A stretch of 64,000 bases of DNA from Actinoallomurus oryzae (GTDB lineage Bacteria > Actinomycetota > Actinomycetes > Streptosporangiales > Streptosporangiaceae): contig NZ_BAABHF010000046.1 in assembly GCF_039541955.1 (NCBI RefSeq), forward strand, positions 496,001 through 560,000. Reading direction: 5' to 3'. The notes beneath the pieces were generated by a model. It did no database searches. It worked only from the letters and a program-made list of their open reading frames with translations, and was not told the origin of the DNA. Position numbers and translations under genes: made by a program. The stretch's first letter is position 1. Every line of letters begins with the position of its first letter. Of this stretch, positions 35,329 to 43,370 are shown piece after piece.

Positions 35329-35662
35329 TTACCGACTCGGCGTCCTGCCGAAAGGAATCGGTCGAGACGGCCGCCGGTCGGTTCTCACATGAACAGGAAA
35401 TGGGCTCTGGGGCTCGCCTCCGCGGCCATCGGTGATGGTGGCGCTGGATGCCACCGTGGTGACGACGGGCCGCCGGACCACCCCGGCTCTGATGCCTGCC
35501 GCACCGGTGCTCACGCTGAGTCGCCGAGTCTGCCACTGGTGGCGAGACCGCAGCACGGCACGGAGTGGGCCGGGTCCAGGTCTTCTTGCCTTGCGGCCGG
35601 GTGGTGTGGAAGATCCGGACGCCTCGACCGATTCCTTTCGATAGGTCACCGAGTCGATAGGT
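35329..35662. repeat. Imperfect inverted repeat pair of about 42 bp
   Basis: An 18-bp sequence, CGAAAGGAATCGGTCGAG at 35,349-35,366, occurs inverted and perfect at 35,623-35,640. Similarity extends to about 42 bp on each side with several mismatches. The arms face outward to two divergent genes (SDR-like and VOC) and enclose an exporter relic. They could be terminal repeats of a small mobile element or duplicated promoters. Confidence 0.5.
35389..35515 (+). pseudogene. MFS exporter N-terminal relic
   Basis: RKWALGLASAA in one frame and MVALDATVVTT in another together recall the first transmembrane helix of EmrB/QacA-type transporters. Only about 40 codons remain, frameshifted. Confidence 0.35.
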
Positions 35663-35700
35663 GTGACGGAACTCCGATGACGATCGAGAGGTGAGCGATC

Positions 35701-36246
35701 ATGGCAGAGGTGACGCGGATTCGGCTGGGCGGCCTGGTGCTGGGCAGCGACGACCCGGAACGGCTCAGCGCCTGGTACCGCGCGGCGTTCGCGCCGTCGG
35801 CCGAGCCGGGCACCGTCCTGATGGTGGGCGGCGGGCGGTTGATTTTCGACCACCGCGACGATCTCGAGCAGAGCACACGGGAGCCCGGCAGGATTCTGAT
35901 CAACTTCTACGTCGAGGACATCGAGGCGGTCGTGGTCCACCTGAAGGCGCTGGGCGTCGCGCAGTGGATCCGCCCGGTGGAGGACTTCGGCCCGGGCCTC
36001 ATCGCGACAGTGGAGGATCCGGTCGGAAACTACGTGCAGATCGTCGAACTCGCGGCTCGGCCCGGGCGCCGGACGGTGACGCAGATGGGCCACACGTACG
36101 TCAAGGCCGATAATCCGGGGGGCGATGATCCCGCCGAAGCGGATGCAGGGGGCCGCTGGCACTCCGCCTCAACACCACGTTCGAGGCGTTCGATCCGGCG
36201 GACGGAGGGTGAGCCCGTCCCGGTCGACCGGCCGGGGCCATGGTGA
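35701..36246 (+). CDS. Glyoxalase/bleomycin-resistance-type VOC protein
   Basis: This 181-residue protein is a two-unit VOC fold (about 5-125) with LGSDDPERLSAWYRAAF at the start and DPVGNYVQIVEL at the end. A 50-residue low-complexity tail is unusual and may reflect loss of the original stop. It overlaps the following sigma-factor gene by 7 bp, so they are co-transcribed. Substrate unknown. Confidence 0.78.
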   Translation: MAEVTRIRLGGLVLGSDDPERLSAWYRAAFAPSAEPGTVLMVGGGRLIFDHRDDLEQSTREPGRILINFYVEDIEAVVVHLKALGVAQWIRPVEDFGPGLIATVEDPVGNYVQIVELAARPGRRTVTQMGHTYVKADNPGGDDPAEADAGGRWHSASTPRSRRSIRRTEGEPVPVDRPGPW

Positions 36247-37238
36247 TGCCGGACAGCGACGTCTTCGCGCGGCTGACCGACCCCTACCGGCCGGAGCTCC
36301 TGGCCTACTGCTACCGCATGCTCGGCTCGGTCCACGACGCTGAAGACCTGGTCCAGGAGACCTATCTGCGCGCGTGGCGCTCGTACGCGGCGTTCGATGG
36401 CCGGGCGTCACTGCGCACCTGGCTCTATCGGATCGCGACCAACGTCTGTCTCACCGCACTCGAGCACCGCAAACGCCGGCCGCTGCCGTCGGGTCTCGGC
36501 GGTCCCTCCGACGACCCCGAAGGCCCTCTGGCACCCCCACCGGAAGTGACCTGGCTACAGCCCTTCCCCGATCGGCTGGTCCACGCTGGCTCGGACGATC
36601 CCGCCACCATCGTCGCCGCGCGGGCAAGCCTGCGGCTCGCCCTGATCGCTGCCCTGCAGTATCTGCCCCCGCGTCAGCGCGCCGTCCTCATCCTGCGCGA
36701 CGTACTCGCGCTGCGCGCCGCAGAGGTCGCCGAGTTGCTCGGCATCTCCGTCCCCGCGGTCAAAAGCATCCTGCAACGCGCTCGAGCCCAGCTCGGCCAG
36801 ATGGCACCCTCCGAAGACGACACGACCGAGACCTCCGGCGCGCACCAGCGGGAACTGCTGGACCGCTATGTCGCGGCCTTCGAGAACGCCGACATCACCG
36901 CCCTGATGGGGCTGCTGACCAAGGACGCCGTCCTGGAGATGCCGCCCACCCCATCCTGGTTCGCCGGCCGCGAGTCCGTCGGCCGGTTCTTCGGGTCCAG
37001 GGTTCTCACCGCGCCAGGTGTCTTCCGGATGGTGGCGACCGCGGCCAACGGGCAGCCCGCGGCGGCCATGTATCAGCGTGGCCCGGACGGCGTTCATCAC
37101 GCACACGCGGTGATGGTCCTCTCGGCCTCCGACGCGGGGATCACACAGATCGTCGCGTTCCGCGACCCAGACCTGTTCGAATTTTTCCGACTTCCCCAGA
37201 CACTCGGCTGCGCCCGGCATGCCCGGGCCGTACCGTAA
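36240..37238 (+). CDS. ECF sigma factor with SnoaL-like C-terminal domain
   Basis: This 332-residue protein has sigma region 2 (about 10-80, CYRMLGSVHDAEDLVQETYLRAWR), region 4 (about 140-190, PPRQRAVLILRDVL and EVAELLGISVPAVKS) and a C-terminal NTF2/SnoaL-like domain (about 205-320). That matches the sigma factors with a built-in regulatory domain instead of an anti-sigma partner. It is paired with the VOC gene. A paralogue lies at 39,326. Confidence 0.88.
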   Translation: MVMPDSDVFARLTDPYRPELLAYCYRMLGSVHDAEDLVQETYLRAWRSYAAFDGRASLRTWLYRIATNVCLTALEHRKRRPLPSGLGGPSDDPEGPLAPPPEVTWLQPFPDRLVHAGSDDPATIVAARASLRLALIAALQYLPPRQRAVLILRDVLALRAAEVAELLGISVPAVKSILQRARAQLGQMAPSEDDTTETSGAHQRELLDRYVAAFENADITALMGLLTKDAVLEMPPTPSWFAGRESVGRFFGSRVLTAPGVFRMVATAANGQPAAAMYQRGPDGVHHAHAVMVLSASDAGITQIVAFRDPDLFEFFRLPQTLGCARHARAVP

Positions 37239-37310
37239 ACGCATAATATATCTGAACGAGATGATATTGTTTAGATAATATCTGCGCACCGTGTAAGGAG
37301 GTGGAGTGAC

Positions 37311-37331
37311 ATGCAGTGGTTCCCCAGCTGA
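37311..37331 (+). CDS. Possible six-codon leader peptide
   Basis: ATG CAG TGG TTC CCC AGC TGA encodes MQWFPS. It is preceded by AAGGAGGTG (37,295-37,303), an almost complete match to the 16S anti-Shine-Dalgarno, which is rare in this window. A strong stem-loop begins 8 bp after the stop. This is the arrangement of ribosome-mediated attenuators ahead of resistance genes; expression is not proven. Confidence 0.45.
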   Translation: MQWFPS

Positions 37332-37338
37332 TCGCGAG

Positions 37339-37382
37339 CTAGGGGGTGGTGTGGATGCCTCGATGGCCGCGCCGCCCCCTAG
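37339..37382 (+). promoter_or_regulatory. Stem-loop in the leader of the MFS gene
   Basis: A 13-bp stem (CTAGGGGGTGGTG with CGCCGCCCCCTAG, two G-U pairs) closes an 18-nt loop right after the putative leader peptide and 130-180 bp before the MFS start. It could be an attenuator or transcription stop relieved by ribosome stalling. An AT-rich promoter-like region (37,245-37,282) is upstream. Confidence 0.5.
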
Positions 37383-37514
37383 ACCTGGCCTATGAGTCCT
37401 GCGATCGGGAACGTCGGGGCCACGACTCGGCGCGACGTTTCACGTGCCTACGGCGGGTGGTGCCTCTGCCCTGTAACCGTGTCGTCATGACGAGGGAAAG
37501 CGAGCATTCTCCCC

Positions 37515-38798
37515 GTGGCATCTTCCTCTTCGCCGGCCGGATCGGGCGACGTCGTGATCCTCATGCGGAGCGAAGAAAGCGTCGGTCGTGGATATGCCGC
37601 TGTGTTCGTGGTCCCGGAATTCCGGGCTATTTTCGCGGCTCATTTGCTTTCTGTGCTGGGGAGCGTCTTCGGCGAGGTCGCGCTGGCCGTGCTGGTGTTC
37701 CACCAGACCGGCTCGGCGCTGTTGACGGCCCTGGTCTTCGCTCTTGGCTGCCTGCCCTACGCTTTGAGCGGGCTGCTGGTGTCCGGGTTCGCCGATCGGC
37801 ACCCGCCCCGCCGGGTCCTGGTCGCCTGTGACCTGTTGTCGGCGGGCTGCGTGATGGTGATGGCGGTTCCGGCGACCCCGCTGGCGGTGCTGTTCGTCTT
37901 CCGGTTCGCCATCGCGATGATCTCGCCACTGTTTACCGGCACCCGGGCGTCGAGCCTGGCGGACATCCTGCAAGGCGACCGGTATGTCCTGGGTCGTTCG
38001 CTGATGCGGATCGTCTCACAGGGCTCCCAGATCGTCGGTTACGGGATCGGTGGCTTGGCGCTGGTGTGGCTGTCGCCGCGCGCCGCGCTGTGCGTGACCA
38101 TCTGCACCTTTCTCGGCTCCGCGCTGCTGCTGCGCTTGGGCACGGGCGACCGGCCCGCCCGGGTATCGGGTGGCGGCGCGATGATGCGCGAGTCGATCGC
38201 CTCAGCCGGACGACTGTTCGGCGATGCCCGGATCCGTGCGCTGCTGCTGATGTGGTGGACTCCACCGATGTTCTTCGTGGTCGCCGAAGGGGTCGCCGCA
38301 CCCTTCGCCGACGCCACCGGGGCGGGCCCTGTCGGCTTCGGGTTGTTCCTCGCGGCGATGCCCGCGGGAACCGTGGTAGGCGAGGTACTGACCGGCGTCC
38401 TGCTTCGACCCGCTGCCCGCGACAAGATCGCGTTGCCGCTCGCGGCCGTGTCGTTGCTGCCGATGGCCGCGTTCGAGATCCGTCCACCGCTGGCGTTGGC
38501 AGCCGCGTTGATGCTGGTCACCGGATTGTGCGCCGCGTACACGCTCGGGATGGACCAATGGTTCGTCGAGGCAGTGCCCGAACAGATGAGCGGCCGGGCC
38601 ATGTCCTTGCTGGGTGCTGGCCTCATGACCCTTCAAGGTCTCGGCATGGCCACCGCCGGCGCCATCGCCGCCCTGGTCAGCCCCACCAAGGTGATCTGTG
38701 GAGCCGGGGCACTCGGCACCGTGAGCGTACTGGGCGTACTGCGATCGGTGCGCAGAACCCGGCCCAGAGTGGACCGCACCGACGAGGTCGGAGGCTAG
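37515..38798 (+). CDS. MFS exporter of the drug-efflux type
   Basis: This protein of up to 427 residues has about twelve hydrophobic segments and FADRHPPRRVLVACD in the 2-3 loop. Similar proteins export macrolides or other antibiotics in actinomycetes. GTG 37515 gives the longest form, but ATG 37563 (MRSEESVGRGYAAVFVVPEFRAIF in shifted numbering) matches family starts better; neither has a clear ribosome site. The leader carries a short peptide frame and stem-loop, suggesting inducible expression. Confidence 0.83.
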   Translation: MASSSSPAGSGDVVILMRSEESVGRGYAAVFVVPEFRAIFAAHLLSVLGSVFGEVALAVLVFHQTGSALLTALVFALGCLPYALSGLLVSGFADRHPPRRVLVACDLLSAGCVMVMAVPATPLAVLFVFRFAIAMISPLFTGTRASSLADILQGDRYVLGRSLMRIVSQGSQIVGYGIGGLALVWLSPRAALCVTICTFLGSALLLRLGTGDRPARVSGGGAMMRESIASAGRLFGDARIRALLLMWWTPPMFFVVAEGVAAPFADATGAGPVGFGLFLAAMPAGTVVGEVLTGVLLRPAARDKIALPLAAVSLLPMAAFEIRPPLALAAALMLVTGLCAAYTLGMDQWFVEAVPEQMSGRAMSLLGAGLMTLQGLGMATAGAIAALVSPTKVICGAGALGTVSVLGVLRSVRRTRPRVDRTDEVGG

Positions 38799-38907
38799 GT
38801 CGCTCGTTTCGACGAGCCGGCCGGTCCGACGTTTTCGGAGCTTGTTAACCGAGGAGGTTTGGTCCGTCGGTGTCATGACAAGAGTGGGCGACCGAGGAAC
38901 GTGACTG

Positions 38908-39030
38908 ATGGACGAGCGTGAGTGGCCGGCTGAGCGATTCGAAGAGCACCGTGATGCATCTGCGTGGTGTCGCCTTCCGGATGCTCGGCTCTTTACACGA
39001 GGCGGACGACGCCGTACAAGAGGCGCACGA
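38908..39030 (+). pseudogene. ECF sigma factor N-terminal fragment
   Basis: WPAERFEEHR in one frame and HLRGVAFRMLGSLHEADDAVQEA in the next match the start of SigJ-type sigma factors. A frameshift separates them and the protein ends abruptly at VQEA, where it meets an oxidoreductase relic on the other strand. Confidence 0.55.
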
Positions 39031-39044
39031 CCCCCGCTCCCTGC

Positions 39045-39325
39045 ACACGGCGAAGCGCGCGACTCGCGTATCGGAGCGGCTCAGCCGAAGCCACGCGAGG
39101 AACCCGCGGCCGAAGCTGATGAGGTCGGCGCCCAGCCCGAGCCAGTGGTCGGCCTCGGCCGTCCCGTCTGCGGCGGCGGTGACCGGGCGCCACTCGGAGA
39201 CCGGCTCATCGGTGTGCGGTCCCGGCGTGCCCGGGTTGGACTGTCCGCTCAGGCTCGGCCGCACGCCCTCGGAAATGATCAGCCGGCCGTCGCACGCTGA
39301 ACGTAGTGTGTCGCCATCGACGGCG
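39045..39325 (-). pseudogene. Old Yellow Enzyme fragment with internal deletion
   Basis: The minus strand encodes IISEGVRPSLSGQSNPGTPG from the N-terminal third of NADH:flavin oxidoreductases. It jumps almost directly to LGLGADLISFGRGFLA from the C-terminal FMN site. About two thirds of the gene is deleted and no start remains. Confidence 0.6.
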
Positions 39326-40339
39326 TCAGCCGGAGAGCGAGCGTGGCAGCCCGAACGACGGGAGCACGCTGGTGTCGAAGCGGGTGATGGCGGAGATTCG
39401 GTCGCCGCTGAGGGTGAGGACGACGAGGCCGATTCCGTGGCGGATGCCGGTCGGGGTGCGGAGGTAGGTCCCCAATGCCGGCTGGCCGTTCGCGCGCGTC
39501 GGCACGAAGTCATAGGTCCAGTCCCCGCGGAGGATGGTGGCGTAGAAGCGGGCCACGTCGGCACGGCCCTGGTATTCGAGGGGAATCGGCGGCATGGAGA
39601 GATGGACGTCGTCGGTCAGCAGGGCGATCAGGGCGTCGATATCACCGGCCGCGTACGCGCGGACGAACTTCGCCACGAGCGCCTGTTCGGCGGGTGAGCC
39701 CGGAGCGGGCGGCGGTTCGCGATCGCCGGTCGGTGGCAGACGGCGCTGTAGCCCGGCGCGGGCCCGTTTGAGCGCGCTGGTGACCGATGCGACGGTCGTG
39801 TCGAGGATGTCGGCGACCTCGTTGGCGTGGTAGCCGAGGACGTCGCGCAGGATGAGCACGGCGAGCTGGCGGGTCGGCAGGACCTGAAGTGCGGTCACGA
39901 AGGCAAGCGAGATGGCTTCGGTCTGCTCGTATCGGGCCGCCGGGCCGAGCGGCGTGTTGACCGCACCTTCAAGGAGCGCGTCGGGGAATGGTTCAAGCCA
40001 GACGACCTCCCCGAGCCGGGTCGGCTCGGGCGGTTGGACCTCGGGGATGTCCCACGGCACGGCCGGGCGGCGGCTCGCCGAGCGAAGTGCGTCGAGGCAC
40101 CGGTTGGTGGCGATCCGGTACAGCCATGTGCGGATCGAGGCACGTCCCTCGAACGCTTCGATGCCCTGCCAGGCGGACACGAGTGTGTCCTGGAGGGCGT
40201 CCTCCGCGTCCTGGAAGGATCCGAGCATCCGGTAGCAGTGCACGTGCAGCTCTCGACGGTGTGGCTCCGTCAGCTCTCGGAACGCGTCGCCGTCCCCGGC
40301 TCGCGCCCTAGTGATCAAGTCGGCGGTAGCCGTCCCCAC
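39326..40339 (-). CDS. ECF sigma factor with SnoaL-like C-terminal domain (paralogue)
   Basis: This 337-residue protein has sigma region 2 (CYRMLGSFQDAEDALQDTLVSAW), region 4 (PTRQLAVLILRDVLGYHANEVADIL) and a C-terminal NTF2-like domain. GTG 40339 is preferred: it follows GAGAGGTGACG and sits just before the conserved core, whereas 29 further upstream codons look non-coding. The SDR gene is divergent, with a 17-bp palindrome between. It resembles the sigma gene at 36,240. Confidence 0.87.
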   Translation of the reverse strand: MGTATADLITRARAGDGDAFRELTEPHRRELHVHCYRMLGSFQDAEDALQDTLVSAWQGIEAFEGRASIRTWLYRIATNRCLDALRSASRRPAVPWDIPEVQPPEPTRLGEVVWLEPFPDALLEGAVNTPLGPAARYEQTEAISLAFVTALQVLPTRQLAVLILRDVLGYHANEVADILDTTVASVTSALKRARAGLQRRLPPTGDREPPPAPGSPAEQALVAKFVRAYAAGDIDALIALLTDDVHLSMPPIPLEYQGRADVARFYATILRGDWTYDFVPTRANGQPALGTYLRTPTGIRHGIGLVVLTLSGDRISAITRFDTSVLPSFGLPRSLSG

Positions 40340-40476
40340 TCTCGCGTCACCTCTCTCCCGCACGTTGTGGCATTCCCCGTATGGACGCCGGCCGAGGTAG
40401 GAACTGGGCGCTCGGCGGAAGCCCAATTTCGCGACCTCGCGGCGTCTGCATCCTCGACGGCTCGGACGGCCGGAAT

Positions 40477-40493
40477 ATGCGGACCGTCCGCAT
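40477..40493. promoter_or_regulatory. Perfect palindrome between sigma and SDR genes
   Basis: ATGCGGAC-C-GTCCGCAT, 8+1+8, lies 15 bp before the SDR start and 4 bp ahead of its ribosome site (AGGAGG near 40,498). It is a likely operator for a TetR-type repressor not present nearby. Confidence 0.5.
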
Positions 40494-40507
40494 TCCTAGG
40501 AGGACGC

Positions 40508-41230
40508 ATGTCAATCGCCGACAAGACGATTCTGGTGACCGGGGCCAACCGCGGTATCGGGCGGGCCCTGGTCGAGGAGGCTTTGACCAGGGGCGCCAAG
40601 CGCGTGTACGCCGGTACGCGCCGGCCGTTGACCCATTCGGACGGGCGCGTCACGCCGCTGACCTTGGACGTGACCAGCGCAGAGCAGGTTCAAGCGGCCG
40701 TCGAGAGCGTCGCGTCGCTCGACATCCTCATCAACAACGCCGGGCTGGCGATCTACGAAGACCTCAGCGATCAGGCCGCGCTCGAGCAGCAGCTCGCCGT
40801 CAACTTGTACGGCACGTACGGCGTGACCCAGGCCTTCCTGCCCTTGCTGACCGGTTCGGGGGGAGCGATCGTCAACGTTCTGTCGCTGGCGGCCGTCGCG
40901 GCCGTGCCGGTCATGCCGGCCTACTCGATCTCCAAGGCCGCGGCGTTCTCGCTGTCCCAGTCGATGCGCGCTCTGCTGACCGGGCAGGGCGTGCGGGTCC
41001 ACGCCGTACTGAGCGGGCCGGTCGACACCGACATGTCCCGCGTGCTCGACATTCCCAAGGCATCCCCGGAGTCCGTCGCGCAGGCCATCTTCGACGGAGT
41101 GGACAAGGGAGAGGAGGACATCTTCCCCGATCCCCTGTCGGAGCCCGTGGCCGAAGGCTGGCGCGGCGGGGTGGCCAAGGCGCTCGAACGCCAGAACGCC
41201 GCGCTCCTCGAAGCGGCGTCCGCCGGTTAG
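40508..41230 (+). CDS. Short-chain dehydrogenase/reductase
   Basis: This 240-residue SDR has NAD(P) motif TGANRGIGRA (about 10-19), NNAG (about 76-79), and catalytic Ser plus Y-x3-K in AYSISKAA. It is active-looking. GTRR after the second strand suggests NADPH use. AGGAGG precedes ATG 40508. It is closely similar in layout to the SDR at 59,079. Probably controlled by the palindrome just upstream. Confidence 0.88.
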   Translation: MSIADKTILVTGANRGIGRALVEEALTRGAKRVYAGTRRPLTHSDGRVTPLTLDVTSAEQVQAAVESVASLDILINNAGLAIYEDLSDQAALEQQLAVNLYGTYGVTQAFLPLLTGSGGAIVNVLSLAAVAAVPVMPAYSISKAAAFSLSQSMRALLTGQGVRVHAVLSGPVDTDMSRVLDIPKASPESVAQAIFDGVDKGEEDIFPDPLSEPVAEGWRGGVAKALERQNAALLEAASAG

Positions 41231-41849
41231 TCAGAGCGTCCGCCAGTAGGCGGTGCCGTCGGTGATTCGGCAGCGAGACGGGCACGGAACCGGCGATCAC
41301 GAATTTATCTAGCCCTCGTGATCACTGGGAGTGCCGTGCCCGTCGTGCCTCCGTGCATGCGACCCGCCTCTGGCCTCCGGCTCGATCAGCTGGCAGGCTG
41401 CGGTGCTCACCGAACTGGCGAGCGCGATGGCGTTTCCCTCAGTGAGCCCAGGCTGGCGCCACCTGGAGCCGATACGCCCCAGGGCGATCACTCACAGCCA
41501 CAGACTCCGAAAACCGCGCGATCCGCTCGCCTGGTTCGGCCGAACAAGGCGAGCGGATCGAAACCGCTCAGGCGGTGGTGAGCGCGGCGCACAGCTGGTC
41601 GACCGACACGATCTGCCCGAGCATCGACAGTGAGTCGAGTAATGCTTCGAGCGCGCGAAGCCGCCCGCCCCTGCGTGGCAAGCAGCCTATATGGGTTACA
41701 TATGATATTTCTCAGATTTTATGCCGTATTAGGGCTAAATGCCGAAGGGGCCTTGATTCTGGGTGGGTTCCCTTCAGTGTTCAGCGTGGATGGAGCGCAT
41801 GGTCGCCTGTGGGGCGTTCGGTTTTGCTGGTGTGTTCCGCGCTGAAGGA
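41231..41849. other. Eroded intergenic region
   Basis: No intact gene is recognised. Several frames are open in the first 300 bp without recognisable domains. Around 41,690-41,760 the DNA is locally AT-rich. Probably debris from mobile-element turnover. Confidence 0.35.
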
Positions 41850-41990
41850 ATCCGGGTCGTGCGCGCAGCCGCTCAAGCACCTCGTATGAACGCGATCATG
41901 GAACGCTGGGTCGGCAGCGTACGGCGCGAGATCCTGGATCGGACCCTAATAGTCAACACCGCGCTTCATCGGCCATCACTGCAGCACTGA
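41850..41990 (+). pseudogene. Integrase-type (DDE) transposase fragment
   Basis: AEGIRVVRAAAQAPRMNAIMERWVGSVRRE spans (in pieces) the APR-x-N-x3-ER-x-VG catalytic glutamate region of IS3/IS481-type integrases. Only the middle of the catalytic core is left. Confidence 0.6.
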
Positions 41991-42024
41991 TCGGTCGCCG
42001 TAGCCGCACCAGACGAAACGACCT

Positions 42025-42882
42025 CTAAGGTTTGCGGGCGACGGCGGCGTAGCAGAGGGATTTTTGGGGGTTGTCGTGGAGTCCGGTGTCGGCGTCCGGG
42101 CGCCATTGGGGCAGCCATACCAGTCCTGGGTCGGCGAGTTCGAGGCCGGTCAACAAAGTGCTGATTTCTTGGCGGCTGCGGTTGTGCATGGTGGTGGTGG
42201 CGTTGCGGTAGACCTGGACCGCGTCTTGCATCTGGATGTAGCGGTCGGCGGTGGCATGGGAGATCACCAGGTAGCTGCCGGACGGCAGCGGTGCGAGCAG
42301 CCGGTCGATGATGCCGCGGGGGTCTTCCTCATCACGAATGAAGTGCAGGATGGCGACGAGGAGGACGGCGACGGGCTGATCAAGATCCAGTGTCTGGTGT
42401 AGCTGCTCGTCGGTGAGGATTTTTTCGGGTTCACGTAGATCTTGTTGGATTATGACGGTCTGGTCGATGCCTTGGAGCATCTCCCGGCCGTGGGCGATCA
42501 CGATCGGGTCGTTGTCGACGTAGACGATGCGGCATTCGGGCGCGATGGCCTTGGTGGTCTCGTGGACCGAGTTCATGGTCGGAAGCCCGGTGCCGATGTC
42601 GAGGAACTGGCGGATGCCGGCTTCGCCGGTGAGGTAGCGGACGGCGCGGCCGAGGAAGCTGCGGTTCTGACGTGCGGCGGTACGGATGACGCCCGGCGGC
42701 ATCGTGGCGATGACCTTCTCGGCGGCCTCACGATCGGCTGGGTAATGGTCCTTGCCGCCGAGGTAGTAGTCATACATCCGGGCGGGGCTGGGGACGTCGG
42801 GACGGAAAACTCTCGATGGATCGCCGCTGGACACCGAGACTCCCTTGTCGGGGTGGGGAAGAAAGGTCGATGGTGTCATCAT
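42025..42882 (-). CDS. SAM-dependent methyltransferase of the DUF574 family
   Basis: This 285-residue actinobacterial S-adenosylmethionine methyltransferase-like protein has the N-terminal signature SPARMYDYYLGGKDHYPADR (about 31-50) and a SAM motif LDIGTGLPT (about 94-102). Members are abundant in actinomycetes, often next to XRE/DUF397 pairs, and the substrate is unknown. It is divergent from the XRE regulator at 43,371, a familiar pairing. Confidence 0.9.
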   Translation of the reverse strand: MMTPSTFLPHPDKGVSVSSGDPSRVFRPDVPSPARMYDYYLGGKDHYPADREAAEKVIATMPPGVIRTAARQNRSFLGRAVRYLTGEAGIRQFLDIGTGLPTMNSVHETTKAIAPECRIVYVDNDPIVIAHGREMLQGIDQTVIIQQDLREPEKILTDEQLHQTLDLDQPVAVLLVAILHFIRDEEDPRGIIDRLLAPLPSGSYLVISHATADRYIQMQDAVQVYRNATTTMHNRSRQEISTLLTGLELADPGLVWLPQWRPDADTGLHDNPQKSLCYAAVARKP

Positions 42883-42972
42883 CGCGCACTTACTCAGGTC
42901 GCAACAGCTTCTCTACCCATTTGCCTGACCGATGCTGCCGCTGCGCCCCCTCCCGCGGGATGCTGCGGACGG

Positions 42973-43311
42973 CTACCAGATCCAGGCCCCGCAGCCGGTA
43001 TCGGCGACAAAGCCGGCGTGGGTGAGTACGGGCGGCCGGTCGCTAAGGTCGGCGACCAGGCGCATCACGTCGTGCTCGCCTCCGATCAGTGGCAACTGGA
43101 TGGTCCGGTTCGTCGCGATGTTGGCGATGTTGGCGATTTCGTGTGGCGCGGCGCGTTCGTCACCAGTTCCGAGAACCCACCTCGATGGCGGTACGCCTGT
43201 GACTGCGGTACGGAGCAGGCCAAACGCCACAGACCGTGTCACTAGGACATCCTCGCGCCCGACCTGCAACTGCATCGGCCGATGCATACATAATCGTTGA
43301 CGTTGGGTCAC
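42973..43311 (-). CDS. Hypothetical protein, uncertain
   Basis: A minus-strand frame of up to 112 residues includes IQLPLIGGEHDVMRLVADLS and LTHAGFVADTGCGAWIW, which look protein-like. No family is recognised. The start is doubtful because the upstream half is poor and overlaps the XRE promoter region. It could be a relic. Confidence 0.35.
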   Translation of the reverse strand: MTQRQRLCMHRPMQLQVGREDVLVTRSVAFGLLRTAVTGVPPSRWVLGTGDERAAPHEIANIANIATNRTIQLPLIGGEHDVMRLVADLSDRPPVLTHAGFVADTGCGAWIW

Positions 43312-43370
43312 GGGTTGACTGCGATGAGAGACTTGGCTGGACCGGATCCCAGCGCGAAGGGGTAGGCAGG

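Noticed and set aside
39827..40507. N-terminal extension of the SDR at 40,508
   Set aside because: The in-frame upstream part is the antisense of the sigma-factor gene; a good ribosome site and the family start are at 40,508.
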